Below are positions 21,019 to 29,028 of a stretch of DNA of 31,218 bases, in pieces; the first letter of the stretch is position 1, and each line of letters starts with the position of its first letter. The notes beneath the pieces were generated by a model. It did no database searches. It saw nothing but the letters and a program-made list of their open reading frames with translations, and was not told the origin of the DNA. The stretch is from Bacillota bacterium. GTDB taxonomy: Bacteria; Bacillota; Clostridia; Lachnospirales; WQUN01. The position numbers and the translations under genes were made by a program. The stretch is taken from NCBI GenBank assembly GCA_009782085.1, contig WQUN01000041.1, positions 1 to 31,218 on the forward strand, in the 5' to 3' direction.

Positions 21019-22788
21019 CTATTTGGCTTTCATAAGATCGTTGACCTCTTTGGTGAGGACGTCGCCGCCGCCGGACTTCCACGCCGCCACGTAATCGTCG
21101 AAGGCGCTGATCGGCTTGTCGCCGGACATTATCTGCTGGAAGGTGGAGTTTGTCAGGTCGCGGAGCGCGTCGCCGTACTGCGAGAAGGACTCGGTCTGGC
21201 CGTTGAACGCGATAGGCTTCTCCACGAAAACCTTGTTGTTCTGGCCGTCCAGGTAGAGGTTCCCGACTACGTCAAAGGCCCAGTGGCCGACGAACTCGTA
21301 CTGGAAATAGGCCTTGTTGTCATCCGTCTGCTTGTCAAAGGGCGTCTCGTACCATTTCGACATGTCGTTGGCCGTGGCATACCTGTACGCGCCCTCGAGG
21401 TCGTTCCTGTTGCCCTCGATGCGTGGGTCGAGCGTGAGGGTGCCGGTCTTTTTATAATCATTTATAGCCTGCGCGAGCAAAATGCGGTTGTTGTTCGGCA
21501 GGAGAGAGCCCTGTTTGATCGGGGAGCACTCGCGCTGGCCGGATATGCCCTCAAGCGGCTTGAGATACTGGTCGTATACGGCCTTGTAAGTCGGGTTCCT
21601 GAGCAGCGAGACCTCGTCGATGAAGTTCATGGCCTTGACCACGGCCTCGGGATTGGCGCACTTGGCGAGGACGACCTGCCCGCCGGGGGCGACGGTCTCT
21701 TTCTTCGGGCTGAACTGGTTGTTGGAGTTGAGCGGGGCCAACGCGGGCACCCAAACCGTGTTCGGGTTCTGGTTGACGGAGGCCGCTCCGTAACCGCTCC
21801 AGCTTACCCACGGATCCCACCACGCGTTGAAGATGATGCCGCAGGCGTTAGTGGAGACGAAGGTGTCCCTGGTCTCGTCGCCGTTTTTCATGGTGAACAT
21901 GGCCTTGTCGAATATGCCGTCCTGGGTCCACTGCGCCAGAGTCTGGAGGGCGGTTTTGGTCTCCGGCTGGATGGCGCCGTACATGGCTCCGCCTTTGCCG
22001 TCGTCGATCCAGATGTCCGGATAGGAGCCGAAGGCGTTAAAGACCGGCAGCAGCCCGAACCACTGGCCGAAAATGCCGTTGTTGGTGTCGGGATTGAAGC
22101 AGATGCCGATGGTGTTGGCCTGGCCGCCCGGCTTCTGGGCCACGAAAGCCTTCGCCACGTTCGCCACGTCGTCGACTGTCTTCGGGACGGACATGCCGAC
22201 CGCGTCCAGCCAGTCCTGACGGACCCACATCATAGCGGTGTTGTAGCCTTCGTTGCCCGCGCCGATGCCGTAGATCTTGCCGTTAACCGTCATGTATTTC
22301 AAAAGGTCTTTAGTATCGGTCTGCGCCAGGTAATTCTTGGTCAGCCCGCCGACGTTGTTGTAGGCGGACGTCAGGTCGGCCAGTTTTCCGGCGGCGACAA
22401 GGCTTTTGAACAGAGTGTACGATCCGGCGGAGTTGTTGATGAAGAAGGTGTCGGGAAGCGTGTCGCTGGCGGCGCGGAGCATGACCGCCTGGTCGTATTG
22501 GCCGCCGACCACGTCGAAGTCAACGACAAAGTCGATGTTGAGCTGATCCTTGAGCATTCTGATCCAGCTGTTGCTGCTGGAATTCTCCCCCGGCGCGAAC
22601 TGGCCGCCCGCGTTGGCTTCGCGGCCCACGTGGATGGTGACCGTCGAAGAATACGGAGCGAGGGGCTCGGGTGGTTTTGGTACCGGTGTTGGTCCACTGG
22701 TTGTCCCGGTGTTTCCGCAGGCCGCGGCGAGCGACAGGATCATCGCGGCCGCCAAGCCCATGGCTATGCCTTTAACGGCATTTTTCAT
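21019..22788 (-). CDS. Extracellular solute-binding lipoprotein of a CUT1 ABC importer, set 1
   Basis: 589-residue lipoprotein. The signal peptide ends in the lipobox LAAAC, so Cys24 is the predicted lipid anchor on the outer face of the membrane. A Thr/Pro/Gly-rich linker (about 25-45) follows. The mature part resembles LipO/LplA-type family 1 binding proteins: an early segment IRMLKDQLNIDFVVDF, repeated Trp/Tyr-rich stretches such as IIFNAWWDPWVSW, and the large size typical of oligosaccharide binders. The ATG has GGAGGGAA upstream. A near-consensus promoter lies about 63 bp before the ATG, and the two permeases follow on the same strand. The ligand is not readable from sequence. Confidence 0.92.
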   Translation of the reverse strand: MKNAVKGIAMGLAAAMILSLAAACGNTGTTSGPTPVPKPPEPLAPYSSTVTIHVGREANAGGQFAPGENSSSNSWIRMLKDQLNIDFVVDFDVVGGQYDQAVMLRAASDTLPDTFFINNSAGSYTLFKSLVAAGKLADLTSAYNNVGGLTKNYLAQTDTKDLLKYMTVNGKIYGIGAGNEGYNTAMMWVRQDWLDAVGMSVPKTVDDVANVAKAFVAQKPGGQANTIGICFNPDTNNGIFGQWFGLLPVFNAFGSYPDIWIDDGKGGAMYGAIQPETKTALQTLAQWTQDGIFDKAMFTMKNGDETRDTFVSTNACGIIFNAWWDPWVSWSGYGAASVNQNPNTVWVPALAPLNSNNQFSPKKETVAPGGQVVLAKCANPEAVVKAMNFIDEVSLLRNPTYKAVYDQYLKPLEGISGQRECSPIKQGSLLPNNNRILLAQAINDYKKTGTLTLDPRIEGNRNDLEGAYRYATANDMSKWYETPFDKQTDDNKAYFQYEFVGHWAFDVVGNLYLDGQNNKVFVEKPIAFNGQTESFSQYGDALRDLTNSTFQQIMSGDKPISAFDDYVAAWKSGGGDVLTKEVNDLMKAK

Positions 22789-22850
22789 AACTGTTCCCTC
22801 CGTTATGTAATATAATTCAGCGGTTTTTTTGTAAAACCTGCTGTGTTTCC

Positions 22851-22879
22851 ATTATAATGCCTAAGGATTGTCAAGTCAA
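22851..22879 (-). promoter_or_regulatory. Sigma-A-type promoter of the solute-binding/permease operon
   Basis: On the minus strand TTGACT (22874-22879), 17 bp, then a perfect TATAAT (22851-22856). The 5' leader would be about 55-60 bases. Confidence 0.75.
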
Positions 22880-22883
22880 GACA

Positions 22884-22911
22884 AAAATTTGCAATGGATG
22901 CGGCAAATTTT
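22884..22911. promoter_or_regulatory. Candidate operator upstream of the importer promoter
   Basis: The inverted repeat AAAATTTGC (22884-22892) and GCAAATTTT (22903-22911), 10 bp apart, ends four bases before the -35 box. The placement suits an activator or repressor site for sugar-dependent control; the binding protein is unknown. Confidence 0.45.
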
Positions 22912-22996
22912 CATGGGGATTCGCAGGGGACGCCCCTCCTGGCTGTTCCCTAATGTAAAACACCATCTACTGTCAGCTGAGCGCAAGCGAAGGGTC

Positions 22997-24223
22997 TTAA
23001 TAGCACCCCTCCGTAATATCCAGCGGGCTCCCCTCCTCCTCCGGGGGCGGGGCCTCGGCCAGGAGTTCCCGCATGGCCGCAAAGTCGTCTTTCAGCCCGC
23101 CGGCGTACGCGCCGCCGCATGTGTAGAACGCCCCGCTTTTCCCGGCCGGGATTTTCATCCGCCGGAGCGTCTCCATGTTAAGCCCGCAGAGCTTGCGCGC
23201 CTCGATTATGCGCCTGGCGTAGGTCGTCCCGATCCCCGGTATCCGCAGAAGCGTCTCATAGTCCGCGGTGTTGAGCTCCACGGGGTACATGTCCAGGTGC
23301 CGCAGCGCCCAGGCCGCCTTGGGGTCCAGGTCCTCCTCCAGGAAGGGGCGCTCCTCCGGCGCGACTTCGTCCGCGCCGAAGCCGTAAAGCTCCATCAGCC
23401 TGTCCGCCTGGTAGAGCCTGCGCATACGCCAGCGCGGCGTGCTGACCGGGGGCAGGTCGTAGCCCCTGGCCGGTTTTTCGAACTTATAGGGAGTATAGTA
23501 GATCCTTTTCAGCCGGTACTTCTTATAGAGCGCCGAGGAGAGGGTCAGGATCGTCCGGTCGTCCTCGCCGGTGCTTCCGGCCATAAGCTGGGTCGTCTGG
23601 GAGGCGGCGAACTTTTCGCGCCCGGCTTTGGCCTCGGCTATAAGGTCGCTGATCCGCCGCATCGGCAGCAGGATGTTGCCTTTGTTTTTCTGCCGGGCGA
23701 TCCGCGCGTAGCCCTCGCTTTTGGCCACCTCGATGTTGACGCTGAGGCGGTCGGCGTAGAGCCCCGTCCGGCGGATAAGCTCCGCGTCGGCCCCGGGCAT
23801 CACCTTCGCGTGGACATAGCCCCGGAAGCCGCAGTCGTTCCTGATGGACCTGACCGTCTCGATTATCAGCTCCTGGGTGTAGTCGGCGTTTTTATAGACC
23901 GCGGAGGTTACGAAGACGCCCTGGCCGCTCCGCGCCGCCGCCGCGACGGAAAGCGCGGCCAGCTCCTTCGGGTCGAAGCAGTACCTCTCCCTGTCCTCCG
24001 AGCAGCGGCAGCCGCAGTAAGCGCAGTTGAACGAGCAGTCGTTGGACAAAAAGACCTTCGGGGCCTTCGGCGGCGCTTTCCGGGCCCTCAGCGCCAGAGC
24101 GGACGACACGGCGATGTCCTCGGCCTCGCGCCCGGAATCGGACACGTCGAAATACGCGTCCCGGTACATGACGCCGAGCTTGTCGGAAGGGGAAAGCTCG
24201 TGTTTTATAATGTAGCCGGCCAT
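22997..24223 (-). CDS. Radical SAM protein with C-terminal helix-hairpin-helix, DNA modification/repair-like
   Basis: 408 residues. The radical SAM cluster motif CSFNCAYC (CxxxCxxC) lies near residues 61-68, followed by further Cys residues in GCRC. Near residues 325-345 LNTADYETLLRIPGIGTTYARRI forms a helix-hairpin-helix of the DNA-binding ComEA/RuvA type. This layout matches the family annotated as putative DNA modification/repair radical SAM protein; the reaction is unknown. The ATG is chosen because AGAAGGTGA lies four bases upstream; an in-frame TTG 21 bases earlier overlaps the promoter -10 box. Its usual partner, a small DUF4130-type DNA metabolism protein, is not adjacent. The stop codon lies inside a GAGCGCAAGCGAAG-type repeat, so the C-terminus may have been reshaped. 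Confidence 0.88.
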   Translation of the reverse strand: MAGYIIKHELSPSDKLGVMYRDAYFDVSDSGREAEDIAVSSALALRARKAPPKAPKVFLSNDCSFNCAYCGCRCSEDRERYCFDPKELAALSVAAAARSGQGVFVTSAVYKNADYTQELIIETVRSIRNDCGFRGYVHAKVMPGADAELIRRTGLYADRLSVNIEVAKSEGYARIARQKNKGNILLPMRRISDLIAEAKAGREKFAASQTTQLMAGSTGEDDRTILTLSSALYKKYRLKRIYYTPYKFEKPARGYDLPPVSTPRWRMRRLYQADRLMELYGFGADEVAPEERPFLEEDLDPKAAWALRHLDMYPVELNTADYETLLRIPGIGTTYARRIIEARKLCGLNMETLRRMKIPAGKSGAFYTCGGAYAGGLKDDFAAMRELLAEAPPPEEEGSPLDITEGCY

Positions 24224-24243
24224 GGCGTCACCTTCTTTGGCCA

Positions 24244-24272
24244 ATCATAATTCAATTTCCGTTTTCAGTCAA
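24244..24272 (-). promoter_or_regulatory. Sigma-A-type promoter of the radical SAM gene
   Basis: On the minus strand TTGACT (24267-24272), 17 bp, TATGAT (24244-24249); each box matches consensus at 5 of 6 positions. It ends about 20 bp before the ATG, giving a short leader and a single-gene transcript. Confidence 0.7.
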
Positions 24273-24292
24273 ACGGATTCCGGCATGGGGTG

Positions 24293-24330
24293 CAGCAAAA
24301 TTTCGTGTGAATTCCCACGATTTTTTGCTG
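24293..24330. promoter_or_regulatory. Inverted repeat between divergent promoters
   Basis: CAGCAAAATTTCGTG and CACGATTTTTTGCTG pair at 13 of 15 positions around an 8-base centre. It lies between the radical SAM promoter (minus) and the regulator gene promoter (plus), 26 bp upstream of the latter's -35. It could be an operator shared by or acting on one of them. Confidence 0.45.
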
Positions 24331-24356
24331 AGCCCCCGGCGGCGGCGCGCGACGTA

Positions 24357-24385
24357 TTTACTGCCCGGGCAAAACGTGTTATATT
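24357..24385 (+). promoter_or_regulatory. Promoter of the two-component regulator operon
   Basis: TTTACT (24357-24362), 17 bp, TATATT (24380-24385). The start codon of the response regulator is about 62 bp downstream. Confidence 0.6.
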
Positions 24386-24447
24386 GACTGGAGCGGCGCC
24401 AGCCGGAAATAAGGTTGAATTGTCAGATGAGCAAGGAGGGGATCGCC

Positions 24448-26022
24448 GTGCTGAAGGTCATGATAGTGGAGGACGAGATGCTCGTCCGGCTGGGGCTTAA
24501 AAATTCAGTGGACTGGGCAAAACACGGCATGGCCGTCTACGCGGACGTCCCGAACGGCAAGGCCGCCCTCGAAATATACCACAGGGAAAAGCCGGATATC
24601 ATCCTGACGGACATAAAAATGCCGGTTATGGACGGGATAGAGCTCATCGCCCGGATACGCGAGACGGACGGCGACACGGTTATCGCCGTGCTGACATGCC
24701 TGGAGGAATTCGGCCTCGTGAAAAAGGCGATGACCCTCGGCGTTTCGGATTACGTCCTCAAGCTGACCGCCACCGGCGAGGAGATCGACGAGCTCCTGGA
24801 AAGGCTGCGCCGCCAGGCGGAGCGCTCGACAAGGCCGCGCGGCCCGGAGAGACTGGTCATCCAGACGGGAGCGCCGGAGGATCTTGTGAAAAATTTCCTG
24901 TTCTACGGGATGTACGGCCCGGAGGAGTTCGCCGCCGGCATGAGCGAGGCCGGGATAAGGCTCGACCCGGACGGCCTGACGCTCGTCCTGGCGGAGCTCG
25001 ACCGCTATCAGAGCCTGAAGAAGCTCTTTGAGGACGAAAAGGGTTTTTTGACCAACTTCGCATTCATGAACGTCCTGAACGAAATCCTGGATAAAAACGG
25101 CGTCGCGGTCCACGAGCGCGACGGGCGTTACATCATATTGCTGAACCGGGAGAACGCCGGCAGAACCTCCGCGCTCAGACGGATTGCCGAAACCGCCGGC
25201 GCGTATTTCAACATTTCCCTTACCTTCGCGCTTTCAAGCGTCCGCAACGGCTACGAAAATCTCCCCGAGATGTACCGCGAGGCGGAGATAAGCCTCCGTT
25301 GGAAATTCATCTACGGTTCGGGAATATACGGCCCGGAGAGCGGAGGGGACGCGCCGCCGGCCCTGCGGGAAAAGCTGGAGCGGCTGTACGCCATGCGGGA
25401 TCTGTCGGCCGTTTCGGACGAGATATTGTGGGCCGGCTACGGCGCGAAGGTCGGCGCGATGATCGAAAGCCTGTCCCCGGAGCCGTCCGCCGTGAAGGAC
25501 GCCCTTTGCGTGCTCCTGCACTGGCTTTCCCGCCAGCTCTATCTGACGAGCGACGAGGACGGCGCCTTGCTGGTCTCACACGAGCGCGAGCTTCTGCGCG
25601 CGGAGACGCTCGACGACGCGCTCCTGGAGGTCAGTCGCTATATAACAGTGCTGAACAACGCGCTGAGGGCGAAAAAACATCTCAGGCCGGAAATATCCGG
25701 CGCGCTCCAGTATATCGGCGAGAATTTCAAAAACAACATATCTCTGCCAGAGGTGGCGAAACACGTCGGGCTAAGCCCGAGCTATTTCAGCACGCTTTTC
25801 CGGAAGGAAATGGACGAGACGATGACGGATTATCTGAACGCGCTGCGGGTCGAGGAGGCGAAGCGCCTCCTGCGGGAGACGGACATGAAGACCTACGAGG
25901 TGTCCGAGGCGGCGGGCTTCTGGGAGAGCACCTACTTCAACGCGCTTTTCAAGCGGACAACCGGCGTCACCCCTCATAAATACAGGCAGCAGTGGCAGTC
26001 CGGAGAGGAGAAAAAGAGTTGA
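24448..26022 (+). CDS. YesN-like response regulator with AraC-type DNA-binding domain
   Basis: Cytosolic transcription factor of 524 residues. The receiver domain (about 1-120) has the acidic pocket (VEDE, Asp9), phosphoacceptor Asp55 in IILTDIKMPVMDG and the LK pair near residue 108. A long middle region resembles the YesN family. The C-terminal AraC double helix-turn-helix (about 415-515) includes ISLPEVAKHVGLSPSYFSTL and ends VTPHKYRQQW. The GTG start is preferred because AAGGAGG lies eight bases upstream and VLKVMIVEDE is the expected family start. The stop overlaps the start of the kinase gene (TTGA). It is likely to activate the importer genes here in response to an extracellular sugar sensed by its partner. 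Confidence 0.93.
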   Translation: MLKVMIVEDEMLVRLGLKNSVDWAKHGMAVYADVPNGKAALEIYHREKPDIILTDIKMPVMDGIELIARIRETDGDTVIAVLTCLEEFGLVKKAMTLGVSDYVLKLTATGEEIDELLERLRRQAERSTRPRGPERLVIQTGAPEDLVKNFLFYGMYGPEEFAAGMSEAGIRLDPDGLTLVLAELDRYQSLKKLFEDEKGFLTNFAFMNVLNEILDKNGVAVHERDGRYIILLNRENAGRTSALRRIAETAGAYFNISLTFALSSVRNGYENLPEMYREAEISLRWKFIYGSGIYGPESGGDAPPALREKLERLYAMRDLSAVSDEILWAGYGAKVGAMIESLSPEPSAVKDALCVLLHWLSRQLYLTSDEDGALLVSHERELLRAETLDDALLEVSRYITVLNNALRAKKHLRPEISGALQYIGENFKNNISLPEVAKHVGLSPSYFSTLFRKEMDETMTDYLNALRVEEAKRLLRETDMKTYEVSEAAGFWESTYFNALFKRTTGVTPHKYRQQWQSGEEKKS

Positions 26023-27878
26023 GCCGGCGGCTGCAGGTTTTGAAAAACAACCGGCTGCACATCCAGCTCCTGCTCTTGTTTATCCTCGCCACGGTGCTGC
26101 TGATGACAGCCGGTTCCTACATTATATACCGGAACATGGCCGACACCCTCCGGGAGCGCAACGAGCAGCTCGTCCTCCAGCAGTTCTCCCAGGTGGAGCA
26201 AAACATGGCGAACCTCTACGGCGAGGTGGACAGGCTGATGGACATATTCCTGGAGGGCGACGACGTCCAGCGGTATTTCCAGAGCGGGCGGTATCTGTTC
26301 GTCTACCCCGACGTCAAGCAGGTGACGGGGATCTATGCCGAGATAAAGCAAATCCTCCTGTATTACGACTTCATAGACTCGATCTATCTTTTCACCGGGG
26401 AGAACGAGTCCATCGGCGCGAGCCGCCGCAACACGCACATCGGCGACGGGAACGAGAGAGTGCACCCGTTCTTCGGGACCGAGGCGTTCAAAACCGCGTA
26501 TTCGGCGACGGGCCCGAGCCGCTGGTACGGCAGTTTCACCGCGTGGTACTTCAACGATCTGACCCGCATTCTGCCTCAGCCGGACACGCGGTTCATCTCC
26601 CACGTCAAGACGGTGAACACCAGCAAGGCGCCGAGCCGCCGGGGCGTGCTGGTCTGCAACATTTCGGAGGATTACGTGCGCACCCTTTACGGCGCGCTTT
26701 CGGTCACGCCGGGCGACAGCCTGTTCCTGGCCGACGCCGGCGGGCAGATCGTGTCGGCGGTCGCCCCGGGCGGGCCGGAAAGCGGCGGGACGCTCATGGA
26801 AAACACCGACCCAAAGGCCGGTTACGGAAGCGTCACGCTTTCCGGCGAAAACGGGATGTCCCAGCTGATTTACTACCGCCTGTCGCCGATAAACTGGACG
26901 ATCATGAGGGAGATCCCCCTCACGGCCGACATGGAGTCCGTCTTCAGCACCCAGCTCACCTTCATATTGGTCATCGCGGCTTTGAGCGTGCTGGCAGTAT
27001 TCGCGCTGTCCTTTTTCTGGTTCAGGAGGATATTGTCCCCGCTTCGGAGGCTCACCTGGAAGATGCAGGAGATGGGCAAAGGCAACCTGGACCTGGAGAC
27101 CGAGAAAGTCCCGCGCAACGAGATAGGGATCGTGTCCGGCAAATTCAACGAGATGGTGCGGAGCCTCAACGGGCTTATGCGGGACAATGAGAGGATCGAA
27201 AGGGAAAAGCGCCTGCTGGAGATTGAGGCGCTCCAGGCGCAGCTGAACCCGCATTTTCTGTATAACACGCTGAACATGATAAAATGGATGGCCGCCGCCA
27301 TAAAGGCCGACAACATCGTGAACAGCCTGGTCGCCCTCGGGAACATACTGCGCCCGGTTTTCCGCAACGCCGAGGTGCTGTGGGCTTTGAGCGAGGAACT
27401 GGGCTATCTCTCCAATTACGTAAAAATCATGAACTGGCGGCACAACAACAGCGTCTTTTTTACCGCGGACGTGGAGGAAGGCTGCCAGGAGAGGGCCGTG
27501 CCGCGGTTCATCCTCCAGCCGCTGGTGGAGAACGCGGTCGTCCACGGCCTGGACGAATCGAACGGCGGGCTCGGGATAACGCTGAAATCCGGGCTGAGCG
27601 GGGACGGGCTTATCATCACCGTGACCGACAACGGCGCCGGGATCGATCCGGAGACCCTCGCCGGGCTGAACGACCTGATCTCCAGCCGGACCGGCGGCAC
27701 GACCTCGCCGGAGGAAGGCCAAAAGATCGGGATAGCGAACGTGGCGCGACGCCTTCGCCTGCATTGCGGCGAGGACGGGAAACTCCTCATAAAATCCCCG
27801 GCGGCGGGGGGCTGCGGCACGGAGGTGACGATCGTGATCGGAAGTATAAAAAACAACAGTGAAATCGAAAAATTGTAA
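26019..27878 (+). CDS. YesM-like sensor histidine kinase
   Basis: Membrane sensor of 619 residues, partner of the overlapping regulator. One helix at about 14-36, an extracellular sensing region (Cache-like) to about 313, and a second helix at about 314-338 lead into HAMP (to about 390). The His_kinase core has QAQLNPHFLYNTLN with the phosphorylated His412. The ATPase domain shows the N box LQPLVENAVVHG (Asn505), DNGAGID near 537 and GIANVARRL near 570. The TTG start shares bases with the regulator stop (TTGA) and has GGAGAGGAG eight bases upstream; a GTG 27 bases earlier is possible but has no such site. The family usually detects extracytoplasmic sugars or peptides. Confidence 0.93.
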   Translation: MSRRLQVLKNNRLHIQLLLLFILATVLLMTAGSYIIYRNMADTLRERNEQLVLQQFSQVEQNMANLYGEVDRLMDIFLEGDDVQRYFQSGRYLFVYPDVKQVTGIYAEIKQILLYYDFIDSIYLFTGENESIGASRRNTHIGDGNERVHPFFGTEAFKTAYSATGPSRWYGSFTAWYFNDLTRILPQPDTRFISHVKTVNTSKAPSRRGVLVCNISEDYVRTLYGALSVTPGDSLFLADAGGQIVSAVAPGGPESGGTLMENTDPKAGYGSVTLSGENGMSQLIYYRLSPINWTIMREIPLTADMESVFSTQLTFILVIAALSVLAVFALSFFWFRRILSPLRRLTWKMQEMGKGNLDLETEKVPRNEIGIVSGKFNEMVRSLNGLMRDNERIEREKRLLEIEALQAQLNPHFLYNTLNMIKWMAAAIKADNIVNSLVALGNILRPVFRNAEVLWALSEELGYLSNYVKIMNWRHNNSVFFTADVEEGCQERAVPRFILQPLVENAVVHGLDESNGGLGITLKSGLSGDGLIITVTDNGAGIDPETLAGLNDLISSRTGGTTSPEEGQKIGIANVARRLRLHCGEDGKLLIKSPAAGGCGTEVTIVIGSIKNNSEIEKL

Positions 27879-27880
27879 TA

Positions 27881-27909
27881 TTTAACGGCCGCGCGGGGTG
27901 TGGTACAAT
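27881..27909 (+). promoter_or_regulatory. Possible internal promoter before the second permease pair
   Basis: TTTAAC, 17 bp, TACAAT with a TGG extension (TGGTACAAT) lies just after the kinase stop. The -35 is weak at 3 of 6, so an activator such as the upstream response regulator may be needed. Confidence 0.45.
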
Positions 27910-27977
27910 TTTAGCGAAGATATGTGTCCCTGATCCAATTCTCTTTTCCAATCATTCCGGCAAAAGGGGGGCGCTTC

Positions 27978-28886
27978 ATGACCAAGCGGCGCAAATATGA
28001 CGACCAGCTCTTAATCATGGCGATACCGTTCTGCCTGCTGGCCCTGGCGATTTCATACGTGCCGATCGCCGGCTGGGCGCTGTCCCTTTTCAGGTACAAG
28101 CCCGGCCTGGACATACTTAAAGGCCAGGTCGGCGAGTTCGTGGGCTTTCACTGGTTTGCGTTCCTCCTGCGCGACAGCAACATCCCCGGCGTCCTCATAA
28201 ACACGCTCTCTATCAGCTTTTTCAGCCTTTTCGGCTCGGTCGTCTCGGTGATTTTCGCGCTTTTGCTGACGGAGGTCCGCTCGAAGTGGTATAAGCGCTT
28301 CATCCAGACCACGACCACTCTGCCAAACTTCATCAGCTGGATAATTATCTACTCCGTCGCGTTCTCGCTGTTTTCAAACGAGGGTGTCATAAACACCATC
28401 ATCGCCGCGCTGGGCGGGGCCGGCAAGGTCAGGATACTCGACAACGCCAGGGTCACATGGACCTTTATGTCGCTGATGAACATCTGGAAGGGCGCGGGCT
28501 GGGGCGCGATAATCTACCTCGCCACCATCGCCGGCATCGACCAGGAGCTCTACGAGGCCGCGCGGATCGACGGGGCGAACCGCCTGAAACTCGCCCTGCA
28601 CATCACCTGGCCCGGGATATCCGAAACCTTTCTGGTGCTGATGCTCTTAAGCGTCAGCAACATCCTGCGCACCGGGATGGACCAGTACCTCATGTTCTGG
28701 AACGGCGCGGTGGCGAGCAAAATCACCGTCCTGGACTATTACACGTACCAGATAGCGATGAAGTCCCAGTCGTTCAACTATTCCTACGCCACGGCGGTCG
28801 GTATGCTCAAATCCATAGTATCGGTGGCGCTGCTGTTCACGGTCAACGCCATAGCCAAAAAAGTGCGCGGGAATTCGCTGGTATAG
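27978..28886 (+). CDS. ABC sugar transporter permease, LplB-like (CUT1), set 2
   Basis: 302-residue inner-membrane permease. First helix LLIMAIPFCLLALAISYVPI (about 10-29); EAA loop YEAARIDGANRLKLALHITW (about 194-213). Only distantly similar to the set 1 LplB-like permease, so not a recent duplicate. The ATG followed by TKRRKYDD is chosen because AAAAGGGGGG lies six bases upstream; a longer reading adds 18 residues with no membrane or family features. It follows the two-component genes after a 99-bp gap and precedes its YtcP-like partner. Its stop codon's last base is also the first base of a large palindromic repeat. Confidence 0.92.
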   Translation: MTKRRKYDDQLLIMAIPFCLLALAISYVPIAGWALSLFRYKPGLDILKGQVGEFVGFHWFAFLLRDSNIPGVLINTLSISFFSLFGSVVSVIFALLLTEVRSKWYKRFIQTTTTLPNFISWIIIYSVAFSLFSNEGVINTIIAALGGAGKVRILDNARVTWTFMSLMNIWKGAGWGAIIYLATIAGIDQELYEAARIDGANRLKLALHITWPGISETFLVLMLLSVSNILRTGMDQYLMFWNGAVASKITVLDYYTYQIAMKSQSFNYSYATAVGMLKSIVSVALLFTVNAIAKKVRGNSLV

Positions 28887-28983
28887 GAACTGTCCAGAAA
28901 TAAACTGATCAAATATTTTTTTGAAACGCCGTAGAAGCGTTCGTCGTTTCAAAAAAATGTGCATGTTATTTCTGGACAGTTCC
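28886..28983. mobile_element. 98-bp MITE-like palindrome between the second permease genes
   Basis: Perfect 18-bp outer inverted repeats (GGAACTGTCCAGAAATAA at 28886-28903 and its inverse complement at 28966-28983). An inner stem TTTTTTTGAAACG/CGTTTCAAAAAAA follows. No target duplication is clear. As RNA it would form a long hairpin between two co-transcribed genes, which could stabilise or separate the mRNA halves. Confidence 0.8.
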
Positions 28984-28986
28984 ATA

Positions 28987-29012
28987 GTCGTTTCGATTTC
29001 AAACGAAACGAC
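28987..29012. repeat. Collapsed GTCGTTTCG inverted repeat before the YtcP-like start
   Basis: GTCGTTTCG and CGAAACGAC face each other across 8 bases, 16 bp upstream of the next ATG. The same ends bound the 91-bp element at 6265-6355, so this looks like a shortened copy. Confidence 0.65.
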
Positions 29013-29028
29013 ATAGGGGGGACGGAAA

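Noticed and set aside
20890..22815. 641-codon plus-strand frame opposite the solute-binding gene
   Set aside because: Antisense to a lipoprotein with signal peptide, promoter and ribosome binding site; the frame begins inside a folded repeat and has no recognisable domain.
24224..24244. Earlier TTG start for the radical SAM gene
   Set aside because: That TTG overlaps the -10 box of the predicted promoter, and the downstream ATG has a clear AGAAGGTGA site.
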